Of a stretch of 64,000 nt of DNA, positions 17,044 to 25,747 are shown one piece after another. Under the pieces are notes generated by a model. It was not told the DNA's origin and did no database searches. It was given only the letters and a program-made list of their open reading frames with translations. Position numbers and translations under genes: made by a program. Source of the stretch: an uncultured Lachnospiraceae bacterium (GTDB lineage: Bacteria > Bacillota > Clostridia > Lachnospirales > Lachnospiraceae); contig CANTEG010000008.1 in assembly GCA_947652735.1 (NCBI GenBank), forward strand, positions 1-64,000, read 5' to 3'. The first letter of the stretch is position 1. Every line of letters starts with the position of its first letter.

Positions 17044-17062
17044 ATTTTAGAAGGTATGGTAT

Positions 17063-17221
17063 ATGGGAAAAAATAATTTAAAATATAAAATTAAATCTGC
17101 TGTATATAGTTGTCCTAAAATTAACAAGGATTTGCTGTGCCTTTCATGTAATATTCAACAACTCAAGTGCATATTAAACAGCAATATTCCTAAAAAAAAG
17201 AAAAAAAGTAAAAAGTTTTAA
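17063..17221 (+). CDS. Small Cys- and Lys-rich protein, unknown
   Basis: A 52-codon gene not recognised as any family. It begins MGKNNLKYKIKSAVYSCPKI, holds four Cys (17, 26, 29, 36) including CLSC, and ends in a strongly basic tail rich in Lys. The Cys arrangement could bind zinc or iron, and the tail could bind nucleic acid; both are inference. Support for being real: AGAAGG 9-10 bases before the ATG, and leader copy E directly upstream, which in this window otherwise precedes convincing genes. It lies between trmB and tRNA-Lys. Confidence 0.5.
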   Translation: MGKNNLKYKIKSAVYSCPKINKDLLCLSCNIQQLKCILNSNIPKKKKKSKKF

Positions 17222-17302
17222 AAATATACTTGCATTTATTAAATTGTTGATATATAATAGCTTTTGTTCTGAAAAACACAGAATATTCACAAAATTTGAT
17301 AC

Positions 17303-17375
17303 GGGCCGCTAGCTCATTTGGTAGAGCACCTGACTCTTAATCAGGGTGTGCGGGGTTCGAGCCCCCGGCGGCCCA
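17303..17375 (+). tRNA. tRNA-Lys (anticodon CTT)
   Basis: Cloverleaf with acceptor GGGCCGC/GCGGCCC, D arm GCTCATTTGGTAGAGC, anticodon stem CCTGA/TCAGG with loop CTCTTAA giving CTT, and T arm around GGTTCGAGCCC. Reads AAG. CCA is not encoded. Confidence 0.95.
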
Positions 17376-17424
17376 CTCGTAAAGGCATCGGTTTTGCAGG
17401 TATCTGCGGAGTCGGTGTTTTTTC
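17376..17424 (+). terminator. Probable terminator after tRNA-Lys
   Basis: GCAG-GTAT-CTGC forms a small hairpin, which can be extended by ACTC/GAGT, and GTGTTTTTTCG supplies a T-run. It follows the tRNA at once. Confidence 0.5.
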
Positions 17425-17551
17425 GTGTATATGTCCTAAGGTGGCTGCATAGCAGACGGATTGCTTAGAGTCATTAAACAGACACATATATAACGGATAT
17501 CCGTGAAAGTAGAGTTTTTCTCATCCCTGGATATAATCTAAAGGAGTCCAT

Positions 17552-18589
17552 ATGTTTTTTAACGAAATTATTAAATCAGAAAACAGTAGTATTTACTATG
17601 ATGACTGGGCAAGCTACAGAGCTTCACTTACTAAGCTTATATCAGACAGCATAGAAGATTATTACAGATTTTCCCACCTTCGAGATAAAAAGGCTATCCG
17701 TTGCAGTGAAGATTTTTTTCCGACTGGTGAAAAAGCATCCCTTGCCATATGGGGAGCAGGAAGCTGCACAGATATAGACATTTCAGTACTTGCAAAGCAT
17801 TTTAAGCTCATTCTTATTGACTGTGAATCAGATACCATTATGGCTGCCCGTTCTAAAGCTTGCGAATATTCCTCTGATATCATCTGTGTGAACATACCCT
17901 TTTGGGACATTTCCCACGACATATATGAAATGTATGAAGCAATGCTAAGTGATAAAACTCCCGTGGAAGAAATCATTCTTTATCTTGATGAATATATTGA
18001 AAAAATGCCGACCCCTGATTATGATAATCTCCCTCACTTTGACTTTAGCGTAGCATCGGGATTGTCAAGCCAATTGTGCTCCAGATTTGTTGCACTTTTT
18101 TCCTATTATAAACATTTGTATTCCGATGCTGACAGCAACACATTCTACAATTATTTTTCAGATAAAAATACATTAGCAGTCAACCGGCTGCTTGATGCCC
18201 TGAAAGCCATGACGTCAAAGCTTTTGCTTGTAGGTTATGAGTTGAAAGCTTATACTTCTGAAACCTTCGCTCTTTGGGATGAGCACAAAGCATACGTTGA
18301 TGACTTTATTCATACAATAGGAAGCAATCCCTTTCCTATTGGTTCTTTTTTTGTAGAGTATGGAAATATTCAAACGACAACGGCAGAGATACCTTCTTAT
18401 ATGGATGACAATTCTTCAAATAACCTGTTAGTCTCTGATATTGATGGGAATGTCGTTGTCCAAGAAAGAATAAACCTATGGCAAAATGAACAGCTTATAA
18501 GAATTTTATCCCAAAAATCCATCCTGTGGAGCTTTAATGACAAAAAGCATTATCTTATGCATTTTATCTCCCTAATGTTGGATATTTAA
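17552..18589 (+). CDS. SAM-dependent methyltransferase-like protein
   Basis: A 345-residue soluble protein. SLAIWGAGSCTDIDISVLA (residues 63-81) resembles methyltransferase motif I (the loop G-x-G), followed by a strand ending in an acidic residue, LILIDCES. Later motifs are weak: KLLLVGYELKAYT could be the strand after motif IV. The N-terminal 60 residues are helical and the C-terminal 80 are not assigned. It could be an inactive relative or a different Rossmann protein; substrate unknown. AAAGGAG precedes the ATG. It stands alone between tRNA-Lys and the zinc-ribbon genes. Confidence 0.55.
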   Translation: MFFNEIIKSENSSIYYDDWASYRASLTKLISDSIEDYYRFSHLRDKKAIRCSEDFFPTGEKASLAIWGAGSCTDIDISVLAKHFKLILIDCESDTIMAARSKACEYSSDIICVNIPFWDISHDIYEMYEAMLSDKTPVEEIILYLDEYIEKMPTPDYDNLPHFDFSVASGLSSQLCSRFVALFSYYKHLYSDADSNTFYNYFSDKNTLAVNRLLDALKAMTSKLLLVGYELKAYTSETFALWDEHKAYVDDFIHTIGSNPFPIGSFFVEYGNIQTTTAEIPSYMDDNSSNNLLVSDIDGNVVVQERINLWQNEQLIRILSQKSILWSFNDKKHYLMHFISLMLDI

Positions 18590-18689
18590 CCGTTTTCATA
18601 CATCATTCACCTTGAAAAAAGCCACCAAATATGATAGTATGGTGATTGTAGCGTAAGCGAATTTATAATTGTATTTAGGAGGATTTATT

Positions 18690-19709
18690 ATGCATTGTAC
18701 AATGTGTGGAGCAGTAGTTCCAGACGGACAATCTGTTTGTCCAGCTTGTGGAAATGCTGTTACATCAGGTGCGCCGGCACAACCTGTTAACCAGCAGGGA
18801 GGTCCACAGCCGATGGGTGGAGCGCAACCGATAAATCAGCAAATGGATTACCAACAGCAGCCGATGAACCAGCAGATGGGTTACCAACAGCAGCCGATGA
18901 ACCAGCAGATGGGTTACCAACAGCAGCCAATGAACCAGCAGATGGGTTACCAACAGCAACCAATGAACCAGCAGATGGGTTACCAACAGCAACCAATGAA
19001 TGGCTATGGGCAGCCAATGGGTTATCAACAGCAGCCAATGAACCAGCAAATGGGTTACCAGCAGCAGCCGATGAACCAGCAAATGGGTTACCAACAGCAA
19101 CCAATGAATGGCTATGGGCAGCCAATGGGCGGTTATCAGAAGCCAATGGGCAGTCCATCAGTTAATTTTAATGGATTTATGGACAGTCTTAAGGGACAGG
19201 CAGGCAGTATGAAGCTTTTAGCTCTTATTGGCGGTTTATTTATTACACTGGCACCACTTTTTAATTGGTTTTCGATGAAGATAAAATATGATGATAACAA
19301 AGATAAAGAACACTTTAACTTATTTGGACTTGCCGGAAAAGGTGGTGTGGATAATGCATTTTTTGCAATAGCTGCCATAATCATGATGGTATGTGGTATC
19401 GTGCTTATTGCAGAAGCCTTAAAGGACAATATTCCTGCTGTACAATCCATTCTTAATAAAAATCAATATATGCAGTATATTGGAATTGGATTAGTAGTAC
19501 TCGTTCTTTTATTTTGGTTTTTGGCATTTTTCAATGGCGAATTAAAGGATGTTATCGATTACGGTAAAGATACTCTTGATTTTGCAAAAGACTGGTATGA
19601 TGGTGTGAAAGGACACGTAAATCACGGTTTCGGACCAATACTTTCCATGATTGGTATTGTATGCTCCGCATTTCCACGTGTTATGCAGCTTCTGAAAAAA
19701 ACAAACTAA
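18690..19709 (+). CDS. Zinc-ribbon membrane protein with Gln/Met/Pro tandem repeats
   Basis: A 339-residue protein. Residues 1-24 form a zinc ribbon (HCTMCGAVVPDGQSVCPACG, two CxxC). A linker of about 100 residues follows, made of near-identical 11-residue units (NQQMGYQQQPM). The rest has about four membrane helices (LLALIGGLFITLAPLFNWF, AAIIMMVCGIVLIAEAL, IGIGLVVLVLLFWFLAFF and one near the end). An in-frame TTG lies upstream, but AGGAGG before the ATG at 18690 fixes the start. Function unknown; the design resembles cytoplasmic zinc-ribbon/transmembrane proteins common in Clostridia. The next two genes on this strand look related. A terminator follows at 19751. Confidence 0.75.
   Translation: MHCTMCGAVVPDGQSVCPACGNAVTSGAPAQPVNQQGGPQPMGGAQPINQQMDYQQQPMNQQMGYQQQPMNQQMGYQQQPMNQQMGYQQQPMNQQMGYQQQPMNGYGQPMGYQQQPMNQQMGYQQQPMNQQMGYQQQPMNGYGQPMGGYQKPMGSPSVNFNGFMDSLKGQAGSMKLLALIGGLFITLAPLFNWFSMKIKYDDNKDKEHFNLFGLAGKGGVDNAFFAIAAIIMMVCGIVLIAEALKDNIPAVQSILNKNQYMQYIGIGLVVLVLLFWFLAFFNGELKDVIDYGKDTLDFAKDWYDGVKGHVNHGFGPILSMIGIVCSAFPRVMQLLKKTN
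18838..19130 (+). repeat. 33-bp tandem repeats inside the zinc-ribbon gene
   Basis: About seven units of 33 bp encoding NQQMGYQQQPM with few third-base changes, interrupted by two copies of a NGYGQPMG-coding insert. The high identity at DNA level implies recent expansion and makes the copy number likely to vary between strains. Confidence 0.9.
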
Positions 19710-19750
19710 ATACTATTTTTACATACTGACTTATAAAAAGGTCAAAAATA

Positions 19751-19785
19751 AAAAATGGGCTGTTTCGGCAGCTCATTTTTTATTT
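19751..19785 (+). terminator. Terminator after the repeat-containing gene
   Basis: AAAAATGGGCTG pairs with CAGCTCATTTTT around TTTCGG, followed by a T-run. A strong intrinsic terminator. Confidence 0.9.
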
Positions 19786-19879
19786 GTCTGTATTGTAAAT
19801 ATTTTCAAATAAGTGTAAAATAGCTTTTAAGAATATCATGCAACAATAAAAACAAACTGTCCGTTTAGGAGGCTAATAT

Positions 19880-20578
19880 ATGCAGTGCAAAAATTGTGGA
19901 AAAGAAATAAAGGATGGCATGGACTATTGTATGGAATGTGGTGCGCCAATAGAGGAGCCTGCCGTGCTTGATAAAGAAGCGATTAAGGCATCACAAAAAA
20001 AAGTATCACAGCCTGTTGAGGAGCAGGGACCATTTTTTGACTTGTCCGGATATGTTAACAAGCTAAAATCTTCCATTACCATTTTACTTGCCCTCATCGG
20101 TGCTTTATTACTTTACTTTTCTTCCTTTTCATCATGGTTATGGAATAGACTGTTCGATGATAAAACTTCCGCAAATTTATTCGACCTTGGTATCAAATCA
20201 CAAGAAATGTACCTTGGCTCATCGAAATTTCTTATATTGGGAATATTGACTTTTGCAGCGGGACTTTTGATGCTTATCATGTCAGCATCAGCCTTTATAA
20301 GACCAATGAAAAAAATACACAACAATCAGTTGTTGACTTTGATATTAAAGCTGTTACCGATTATTATTTCAATTGTCGTCTTTATTTTAATACTAAAAGA
20401 CAACACTTACAGCACTGTTTACAACAATATTAAAAGTCAGATTGAACTTGCAAAATCATTGGGAGCATCCTCCAATTTTGATGGCGGCAGAGGTCTTGGT
20501 CCTATCTTTTACATTGCAGGCACATGTATATATGCCGTTTCCGTTTTAATTGATATGAAAGAAAACAAGGCATCATAG
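19880..20578 (+). CDS. Zinc-ribbon membrane protein
   Basis: A 232-residue protein beginning with a zinc ribbon (CKNCGKEIKDGMDYCMECG, residues 3-21), a 35-residue linker, then about four membrane helices (ITILLALIGALLLYFSSFSSW, ILGILTFAAGLLMLIMSASAF, LLPIIISIVVFILIL, and a C-terminal IAGTCIYAVSVLI). The membrane part resembles that of the protein encoded at 18690, so the pair probably arose by duplication. GGAGG precedes the ATG. Function unknown; the ribbon should face the cytoplasm and might bind partners rather than DNA. Confidence 0.7.
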   Translation: MQCKNCGKEIKDGMDYCMECGAPIEEPAVLDKEAIKASQKKVSQPVEEQGPFFDLSGYVNKLKSSITILLALIGALLLYFSSFSSWLWNRLFDDKTSANLFDLGIKSQEMYLGSSKFLILGILTFAAGLLMLIMSASAFIRPMKKIHNNQLLTLILKLLPIIISIVVFILILKDNTYSTVYNNIKSQIELAKSLGASSNFDGGRGLGPIFYIAGTCIYAVSVLIDMKENKAS

Positions 20579-20613
20579 ATGCTGTAGGTAATACGAAAGG
20601 AACAAATTTTAAT

Positions 20614-21117
20614 ATGAACAAAAATAAACCTTGGATTATTAACCCCAGCACAATTTTGGGACTTTTATCGGCAATACTACTTACATTAGGGTTAACCCTA
20701 CCTGTCATCGATTTTTCCCATTTTCACGAAAGCGTTGATATTCAATACAATCTTATGAAAATATGTGAAAATGTCGGTCTGGTTTCAAGCCTGTGGACAG
20801 GCATACCGTATGGCATCATAATTGGTATCATTGCACTTGTAATACTATCATTTACAAAGATACCTGTTTTAAAAATACTTCCGTCCCTGCTTATAACGGC
20901 AATGTTTGTACTTATGCTTGTAGATATGGAACATATAATAAGCTGGGTAAGCAATGTATTACAAAAATTCAGTTCTACCCAAAACATTAAGGTAAACATT
21001 CAAGAGATAGTTAAAAGCTTCATGCCTGGTATTTACTTTTTGGCATGTGGGATAATAACAAGTTATATGAGCTGTTTTTTCAAAATAAAACAATATCATA
21101 ACTTCCCATCGGTATAA
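20614..21117 (+). CDS. Small integral membrane protein
   Basis: A 167-residue protein with four hydrophobic helices (STILGLLSAILLTLGLTLPV, IPYGIIIGIIALVILSF, ILPSLLITAMFVLMLV, MPGIYFLACGIITSYM) and no zinc ribbon. It starts 35 bases after the preceding zinc-ribbon gene and matches its membrane layout (a loop between helices 1 and 2 and another before the last), so it may be a ribbon-less paralogue in the same transcript. GAAAGGA precedes the ATG. Function unknown. Confidence 0.6.
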   Translation: MNKNKPWIINPSTILGLLSAILLTLGLTLPVIDFSHFHESVDIQYNLMKICENVGLVSSLWTGIPYGIIIGIIALVILSFTKIPVLKILPSLLITAMFVLMLVDMEHIISWVSNVLQKFSSTQNIKVNIQEIVKSFMPGIYFLACGIITSYMSCFFKIKQYHNFPSV

Positions 21118-21154
21118 TTGCATGATTGGAATCTATTTTCATATTTAACACAAA

Positions 21155-21202
21155 AAAAAATACCCAGAATATTCGGTTTCCCTATATTCTGAGTATTTTT
21201 AT
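21155..21202. terminator. Bidirectional terminator
   Basis: AAATAC-CAGAATAT pairs with ATATTCTG-GTATTT, flanked by an A-run and a T-run. It separates the plus-strand membrane genes from the minus-strand zinc-ribbon gene. Confidence 0.9.
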
Positions 21203-21217
21203 TTGTACTTTTAAGAA

Positions 21218-21754
21218 TTACTTTTTCTTAAATACCATGTCTACACCTTCAGCAGTAAGTGTAATAGTCTTTTCTTTACTATCATACTTTCCTTCAAGGG
21301 TTTGACCATTATCTGTGATAGTAACCTTATCTCCGCTAATCTTAATCTTAGCAACGCCGTTACCCTCAACACCCATGCCTGCCATATCAGCAGAAAGCTC
21401 ACACTTACCAAATGAAACCTTAAGCTGCATGTCAATCTTCTGACCTGACATTGACTCAAACTCTTCAGCGGTAAATGTCATACCCATAGCAGATACCTCT
21501 GAAAGATCATAAGTACCATTGTACTTCATCTTAGGAACCAAAAGTACTGCTGCTACAGCTATAATTGCTAAAATAACAACTACAGCTATAATAGGACCTA
21601 CAGCACTTTTCTTGGCAGGTGCTGGTGCGGTAGGAGTTGATGAAAATAATGCATCTCCAGCTCCACCTTGATTCGGTGCATCAATAGCATTACCACAAGA
21701 TGCACACCAGGTTGAACCTTCTGGTAATTCTGCTCCACAATTTGGACAATTCAT
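21218..21754 (-). CDS. Zinc-ribbon single-pass membrane protein
   Basis: A 178-residue protein. Zinc ribbon at residues 3-20 (CPNCGAELPEGSTWCASCG), a Pro/Ala-rich linker, one membrane helix (VGPIIAVVVILAIIAVAAVL) and about 100 residues outside, built of alternating strands (YNGTYDLSEV, VTITDNGQTLEGKYD, TITLTAEGVDMVFKK) that suggest a small lipocalin-like or beta-barrel domain. The ribbon sits inside and the beta domain outside, a layout seen in many Clostridia proteins of unknown role. AGAGAGG lies just before the ATG. It is a single gene between two terminator-bounded units. Confidence 0.7.
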   Translation of the reverse strand: MNCPNCGAELPEGSTWCASCGNAIDAPNQGGAGDALFSSTPTAPAPAKKSAVGPIIAVVVILAIIAVAAVLLVPKMKYNGTYDLSEVSAMGMTFTAEEFESMSGQKIDMQLKVSFGKCELSADMAGMGVEGNGVAKIKISGDKVTITDNGQTLEGKYDSKEKTITLTAEGVDMVFKKK

Positions 21755-21875
21755 AAATGTGTAACCTCTCTTTCGTCTTACTTTTAAAGTAACAAATAAA
21801 ATTGTAACATAAATACATTAAATTGTATAGTGCAAAAAATTAGAAATATGTTTTTTCTGTGAAATATTTATACCG

Positions 21876-23813
21876 CTATTGTATGATTTTATCATTAATT
21901 TCCTTAACAATATCCGCAATAAACTTATCTGTATCCATACTTCCCATATCACCGTCTTCTCCACGTTTTCTGACAGATACCGTCTTTGTTTCCTCCTCAT
22001 TTGCACCTATAATAAGCATATAAGGTAACTTCTGAAGTCTTGCTTCCCTAATTTTGTAACCTATTTTTTCTGCACGGGAATCTATCGTTACACGTACTCC
22101 TGCCGCCTTAAGCTTATCGACAACGCTGTTTGCGTAATCATGGTGCTTATCGGAAATAGGAAGAACACGAACCTGCTCTGGTGCAAGCCATGTAGGAAAT
22201 GCACCTGCATATTTTTCAATCAGCCATGCAAGGGTTCTCTCATAACAGCCCATTGATGTCCTGTGAATAATATATGGTCGTTTCTTTTCGCCATTTTTAT
22301 CAATGTAATACATGTCAAACTGCTCAGCAAGGAGTGCATCCCACTGAATGGTAATCATTGTATCTTCCTTACCATAAACATTCTTTGCATTGATATCTAC
22401 CTTTGGTCCATAGAATGCTGCTTCTCCCACTTCCTCGGTAAACGGTATGTTTAATTCATTTAATATGTTGCGGATATCCTGCTCCGTCTGCTCCCAAACC
22501 TCAGGTTCCCCGATATATTTTTCCTTGTTATCAGGATCCCATTTGGACAGGTGGTATGTTACATCCTCCTCAACACCCAATGTCTGGAGACAATATTGTG
22601 CAAGGGCAATACAATCCTTAAACTCGGAAACCATCTGGTCTGGTCTCACAATCAAATGCCCCTCTGATATCGTGAACTGACGAACTCTTGTAAGTCCGTG
22701 CATTTCTCCTGAATCCTCATTTCTAAAGAGGGTAGAAGTCTCACCATATCTGCATGGCAGGTCACGGTATGATTTTTGGCTTGCTTTATATACATAATAC
22801 TGGAATGGACAGGTCATAGGACGAAGTGCAAATACTTCCTTGTCCGTTTCCTCGTCTCCTAAAACAAACATTCCTTCCTTATAATGATCCCAATGTCCTG
22901 ATATTTTATACAAATCACTCTTTGCCATAAGAGGAGTCTTTGTTCTCATATAACCGCGTTTTTCTTCCTCATCCTCAATCCATCTTTGAAGGGTCTGTAT
23001 AATCTGTACGCCCTTTGGCATAATAAGCGGAAGACCCTGACCGATAACATCAACGGTAGTGAAAAGCTCAAGCTCACGTCCAAGCTTATTATGGTCACGG
23101 AGTTTAATATTTTCAAGGAATTCAAGTCTCTCATCAAGATCTGCCTTTTTCGTGTAAGCTGTTCCATAAATACGTGTAAGCATCTTATTGTCAGAGTTTC
23201 CTCTCCAATAAGCTCCTGATGATGATGTGAGCTTAAAATATTTTACAACCTTAGTATTCATTACATGAGGTCCTGCACAAAGATCAGTAAAATCACCCTG
23301 GGTATAAAAGCTTATTACTGCATCCTCAGGAAGGTCATTGATAAGTTCAACCTTATACGGCTCATCTTTTTCCTCCATAAGCTTGATTGCTTCATCCCTT
23401 GAAAGCGTAAATGAAGTAATATCATCACCCTTTTTTACTATTTTCTTCATTTCCGCCTCAATGTTGTCAAGGTCCTCCCTTGTGAGAGACGGCATATCAA
23501 AATCATAATAAAATCCGTTATCAATCGCTGGTCCTATCGTACATTTTGCATCAGGATAAAGATGCTTGACTGCCTGTGCAAGCACATGACTTGCCGTATG
23601 CCAAAACGTTTTCTTGCCTGCCTCATCATTAAATGTAAGAATGTTAAGGTTTACATCCTTATCAATTATTGTTCTAAGGTCAACAACCTCACCGTCAACC
23701 TCACCTGCGCATGCCATACGGGCTAATCCCTCACTGATATCAGAAGCGATATCTATGACCGACATTGGCTGCTGATATTCTTTTGATGAACCATCTTTTA
23801 AAGTAATAATCAT
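21876..23813 (-). CDS. thrS: Threonyl-tRNA synthetase
   Basis: A 645-residue class II synthetase. N-terminal TGS domain (IITLKDGSSKEYQQPMSVID), editing domain with the zinc-binding HTASHVLAQAV and YTQGDFTDLCAGPHV, catalytic domain with RPMTCPFQYYVYK, motif 2 RYGETSTLFRNEDSGEMHGL and RQFTISEGHLI, motif 3 RTSMGCYERTLAWLIE, then the anticodon-binding domain (VRVLPISDKHHDYANSV). It is full length, so editing of Ser-tRNA-Thr should be intact. Expression is evidently set by the T-box leader directly upstream, which senses uncharged tRNA-Thr. Confidence 0.98.
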   Translation of the reverse strand: MIITLKDGSSKEYQQPMSVIDIASDISEGLARMACAGEVDGEVVDLRTIIDKDVNLNILTFNDEAGKKTFWHTASHVLAQAVKHLYPDAKCTIGPAIDNGFYYDFDMPSLTREDLDNIEAEMKKIVKKGDDITSFTLSRDEAIKLMEEKDEPYKVELINDLPEDAVISFYTQGDFTDLCAGPHVMNTKVVKYFKLTSSSGAYWRGNSDNKMLTRIYGTAYTKKADLDERLEFLENIKLRDHNKLGRELELFTTVDVIGQGLPLIMPKGVQIIQTLQRWIEDEEEKRGYMRTKTPLMAKSDLYKISGHWDHYKEGMFVLGDEETDKEVFALRPMTCPFQYYVYKASQKSYRDLPCRYGETSTLFRNEDSGEMHGLTRVRQFTISEGHLIVRPDQMVSEFKDCIALAQYCLQTLGVEEDVTYHLSKWDPDNKEKYIGEPEVWEQTEQDIRNILNELNIPFTEEVGEAAFYGPKVDINAKNVYGKEDTMITIQWDALLAEQFDMYYIDKNGEKKRPYIIHRTSMGCYERTLAWLIEKYAGAFPTWLAPEQVRVLPISDKHHDYANSVVDKLKAAGVRVTIDSRAEKIGYKIREARLQKLPYMLIIGANEEETKTVSVRKRGEDGDMGSMDTDKFIADIVKEINDKIIQ

Positions 23814-23841
23814 TTTCTTTTTCCTCTCTTTCTGAATTAAT

Positions 23842-24090
23842 TAAAAAGTCCCCAGCATACTTTTTTGTATGCTAGGGACGATATATCGCGGTTCCACCCT
23901 AGTTCTGCAACAGTTCTTATCTGCAACAGCACTTCATTTCAGATTATAACGTAATCAACGGCTTATATTTTGTATAAGCAGCTCCGAGGTAGTTTTCAGA
24001 TAAGCGTAAATTAAATTTTCTTTCAGCACGTTTGAAAATTCTCTCTGTAAATTCGTTTTTATCTTACTCGTCTCATCATAGCTGTTAATA
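23842..24090 (-). promoter_or_regulatory. T-box leader of thrS
   Basis: On the minus strand the conserved T-box AGGGTGGAACCGCG lies at 23901-23887. It is followed by a terminator made of GTCCCTAGCATAC and GTATGCTGGGGAC with a T-run (23879-23842). The T-box can pair with upstream sequence as antiterminator when uncharged tRNA binds. Upstream, AACTACC near 23980 is a likely specifier region, giving an ACC or ACT threonine codon; its exact frame is inferred. The upstream limit of stem I is approximate. Confidence 0.92.
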
Positions 24091-24254
24091 TGTTTTTAAA
24101 TATTGTACTAATTTTAAAATTTTGAATTTAAAATGTCAAGCACATATTTTTGTAAAAAATATACCATATCGCCTGTCGGCTCCATTTGTTTTTGCATTAT
24201 ACCACAATTTCACTTTGTTTCATCATGGTTCGCATTTATTTTGCCTGAAATACG

Positions 24255-25094
24255 TTAATTTATTCCGTCAATTTCCTCTTTGCATTTCTTTCCATATGCT
24301 AAAAGCTCACGAAGCTTCCCTGCATCATTGTTTTCCATTGCTTCCTTATACTCAGCCATTGACTTCATAAATACATCAATTTCATAAAGAAGATGTTCTT
24401 TGTTTTCAAGGAAAAGCTCCGTCCACATGTCCTCATTCAGCCATGCAACCCTTGTCAAATCCTTATAGCTTCCTGCCGAAAATCCTACGTGTTCCCGTGC
24501 AGTCGGACTTTTTACATATGCATTTGAAACAACATGTGCCATCTGTGATGTAAATGCAATCATGGCATCATGCTTATCGGCAGAGCACACTGTTATTTTT
24601 CCAAATCTGATGGGAGCAAGTAATTGCTTTGCCTTATCAATGGTTGCTTCATCATCAACATTTTCAGGAACAAGCACCATAGATGCACCATCATACATAG
24701 TTTTTGTACTGTACTTTATGCCTGAAAAATGTCTTCCTGCCATAGGATGTCCACCTATAAACGTAAATCCGTACCTTTTTGCCAATGGAAAACATTCCCC
24801 GCAAACATCCTTCTTTATACCGCAACAGTCAATAACCACGGTTTTTCTGTCAATATATGGAGCCATTTTCTTTATATAATCAATGGATGCTTTCGGATAA
24901 AGTGCCACGAGTATCAGGTCACACTCTGCAATATTTTTTTCAGAAAGCTCGCCATCAATTATTTTTTGTTCATAAGCGGATGTCATAACATCATTGCTTA
25001 TGTCATAGCCCAGACATTTATGCTCATCATTGTCACTAAATGCTTTTGCAAATGACCCACCGATAAGTCCAAGTCCTACGATACCAACTGTCAT
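24255..25094 (-). CDS. tyrA: Prephenate dehydrogenase (tyrosine synthesis)
   Basis: A 279-residue NAD(P)-dependent enzyme converting prephenate to 4-hydroxyphenylpyruvate. The N-terminal Rossmann fold shows VGIVGLGLIGGSFAKAF (GxGxxG), the dinucleotide-specifying LGYDIS, and the conserved VDCCGIKKDV and FIGGHPMAGRHFSG, where the His and the GHPMAG loop bind prephenate. The helical dimerisation domain includes MIAFTSQMAHVVSNA and DLTRVA. There is no ACT or chorismate mutase domain, so it is the short monofunctional type. It is placed 13 bases after jag, an uncommon neighbour in origin regions, where mnmE would be expected. Confidence 0.93.
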   Translation of the reverse strand: MTVGIVGLGLIGGSFAKAFSDNDEHKCLGYDISNDVMTSAYEQKIIDGELSEKNIAECDLILVALYPKASIDYIKKMAPYIDRKTVVIDCCGIKKDVCGECFPLAKRYGFTFIGGHPMAGRHFSGIKYSTKTMYDGASMVLVPENVDDEATIDKAKQLLAPIRFGKITVCSADKHDAMIAFTSQMAHVVSNAYVKSPTAREHVGFSAGSYKDLTRVAWLNEDMWTELFLENKEHLLYEIDVFMKSMAEYKEAMENNDAGKLRELLAYGKKCKEEIDGIN

Positions 25095-25107
25095 TTTACA
25101 TACCTTC

Positions 25108-25731
25108 TTACTTCTTTAGATATATTACAACCTTACGGTATGGTTCTTCTCCCTCACTTCTTGTTCCTACATACTTATCATTTTGAAGGGCAGAATGAAT
25201 AATTCTTCTCTCATAAGGATTCATAGGCTCAAGAGTAAATGATCTTCTTGTTCTCTTAACCTTAAATGCAATATTCTTAGCAAGATTTTCAAGTGTATCC
25301 TTTCTTCTTGAACGGTAATTTTCCGTATCAAGCTTAACTCTTATATATGACTCGCTTTTTTTATTTACATATAAGCTTATAAGATACTGAAGTGAATCAA
25401 GTGTCTGTCCACGCTTACCGATAAGGATACCCATATTTGGTCCGGATACCTCTATATCCATGTTTGAATCTTCTTCATCAAAGTTTACTTCAACCTTTGC
25501 TTCTATATCCATAACCTTAAATAATTGATTTAAGTATGCATAAATATCATCAATAAATGAATCCTTCTTTTTTGCCTTTATAACTGCCGGCTTTGAGCCG
25601 ATTCCCAAAAATCCTGAGGAACCTTTTTCAATCACTTCATAATCAAGCTCTGTGCTTGCAACACCCAATTCCATTGAAGCAGCGGTTATAGCTTCTTCAA
25701 CTGTTTTCGCTTTGAATTCTCTATACTCCAT
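25108..25731 (-). CDS. jag: RNA-binding protein Jag (KhpB/EloR)
   Basis: A 207-residue protein. Jag_N domain at residues 1-50 (EYREFKAKTVEEAITAASME), a KH domain with GILIGKRGQTLDSLQYL, and a C-terminal R3H domain ending YERRIIHSALQNDKYVGTRS with EPYRKVVIYLKK. In Firmicutes Jag/KhpB binds RNA with KhpA and is tied to cell elongation and division. The yidC-jag order is the usual one. It starts 16 bases after yidC ends. AGGTAGAT-type weak ribosome binding site before the ATG. Confidence 0.95.
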   Translation of the reverse strand: MEYREFKAKTVEEAITAASMELGVASTELDYEVIEKGSSGFLGIGSKPAVIKAKKKDSFIDDIYAYLNQLFKVMDIEAKVEVNFDEEDSNMDIEVSGPNMGILIGKRGQTLDSLQYLISLYVNKKSESYIRVKLDTENYRSRRKDTLENLAKNIAFKVKRTRRSFTLEPMNPYERRIIHSALQNDKYVGTRSEGEEPYRKVVIYLKK

Positions 25732-25747
25732 TGTATCTACCTCTTAT

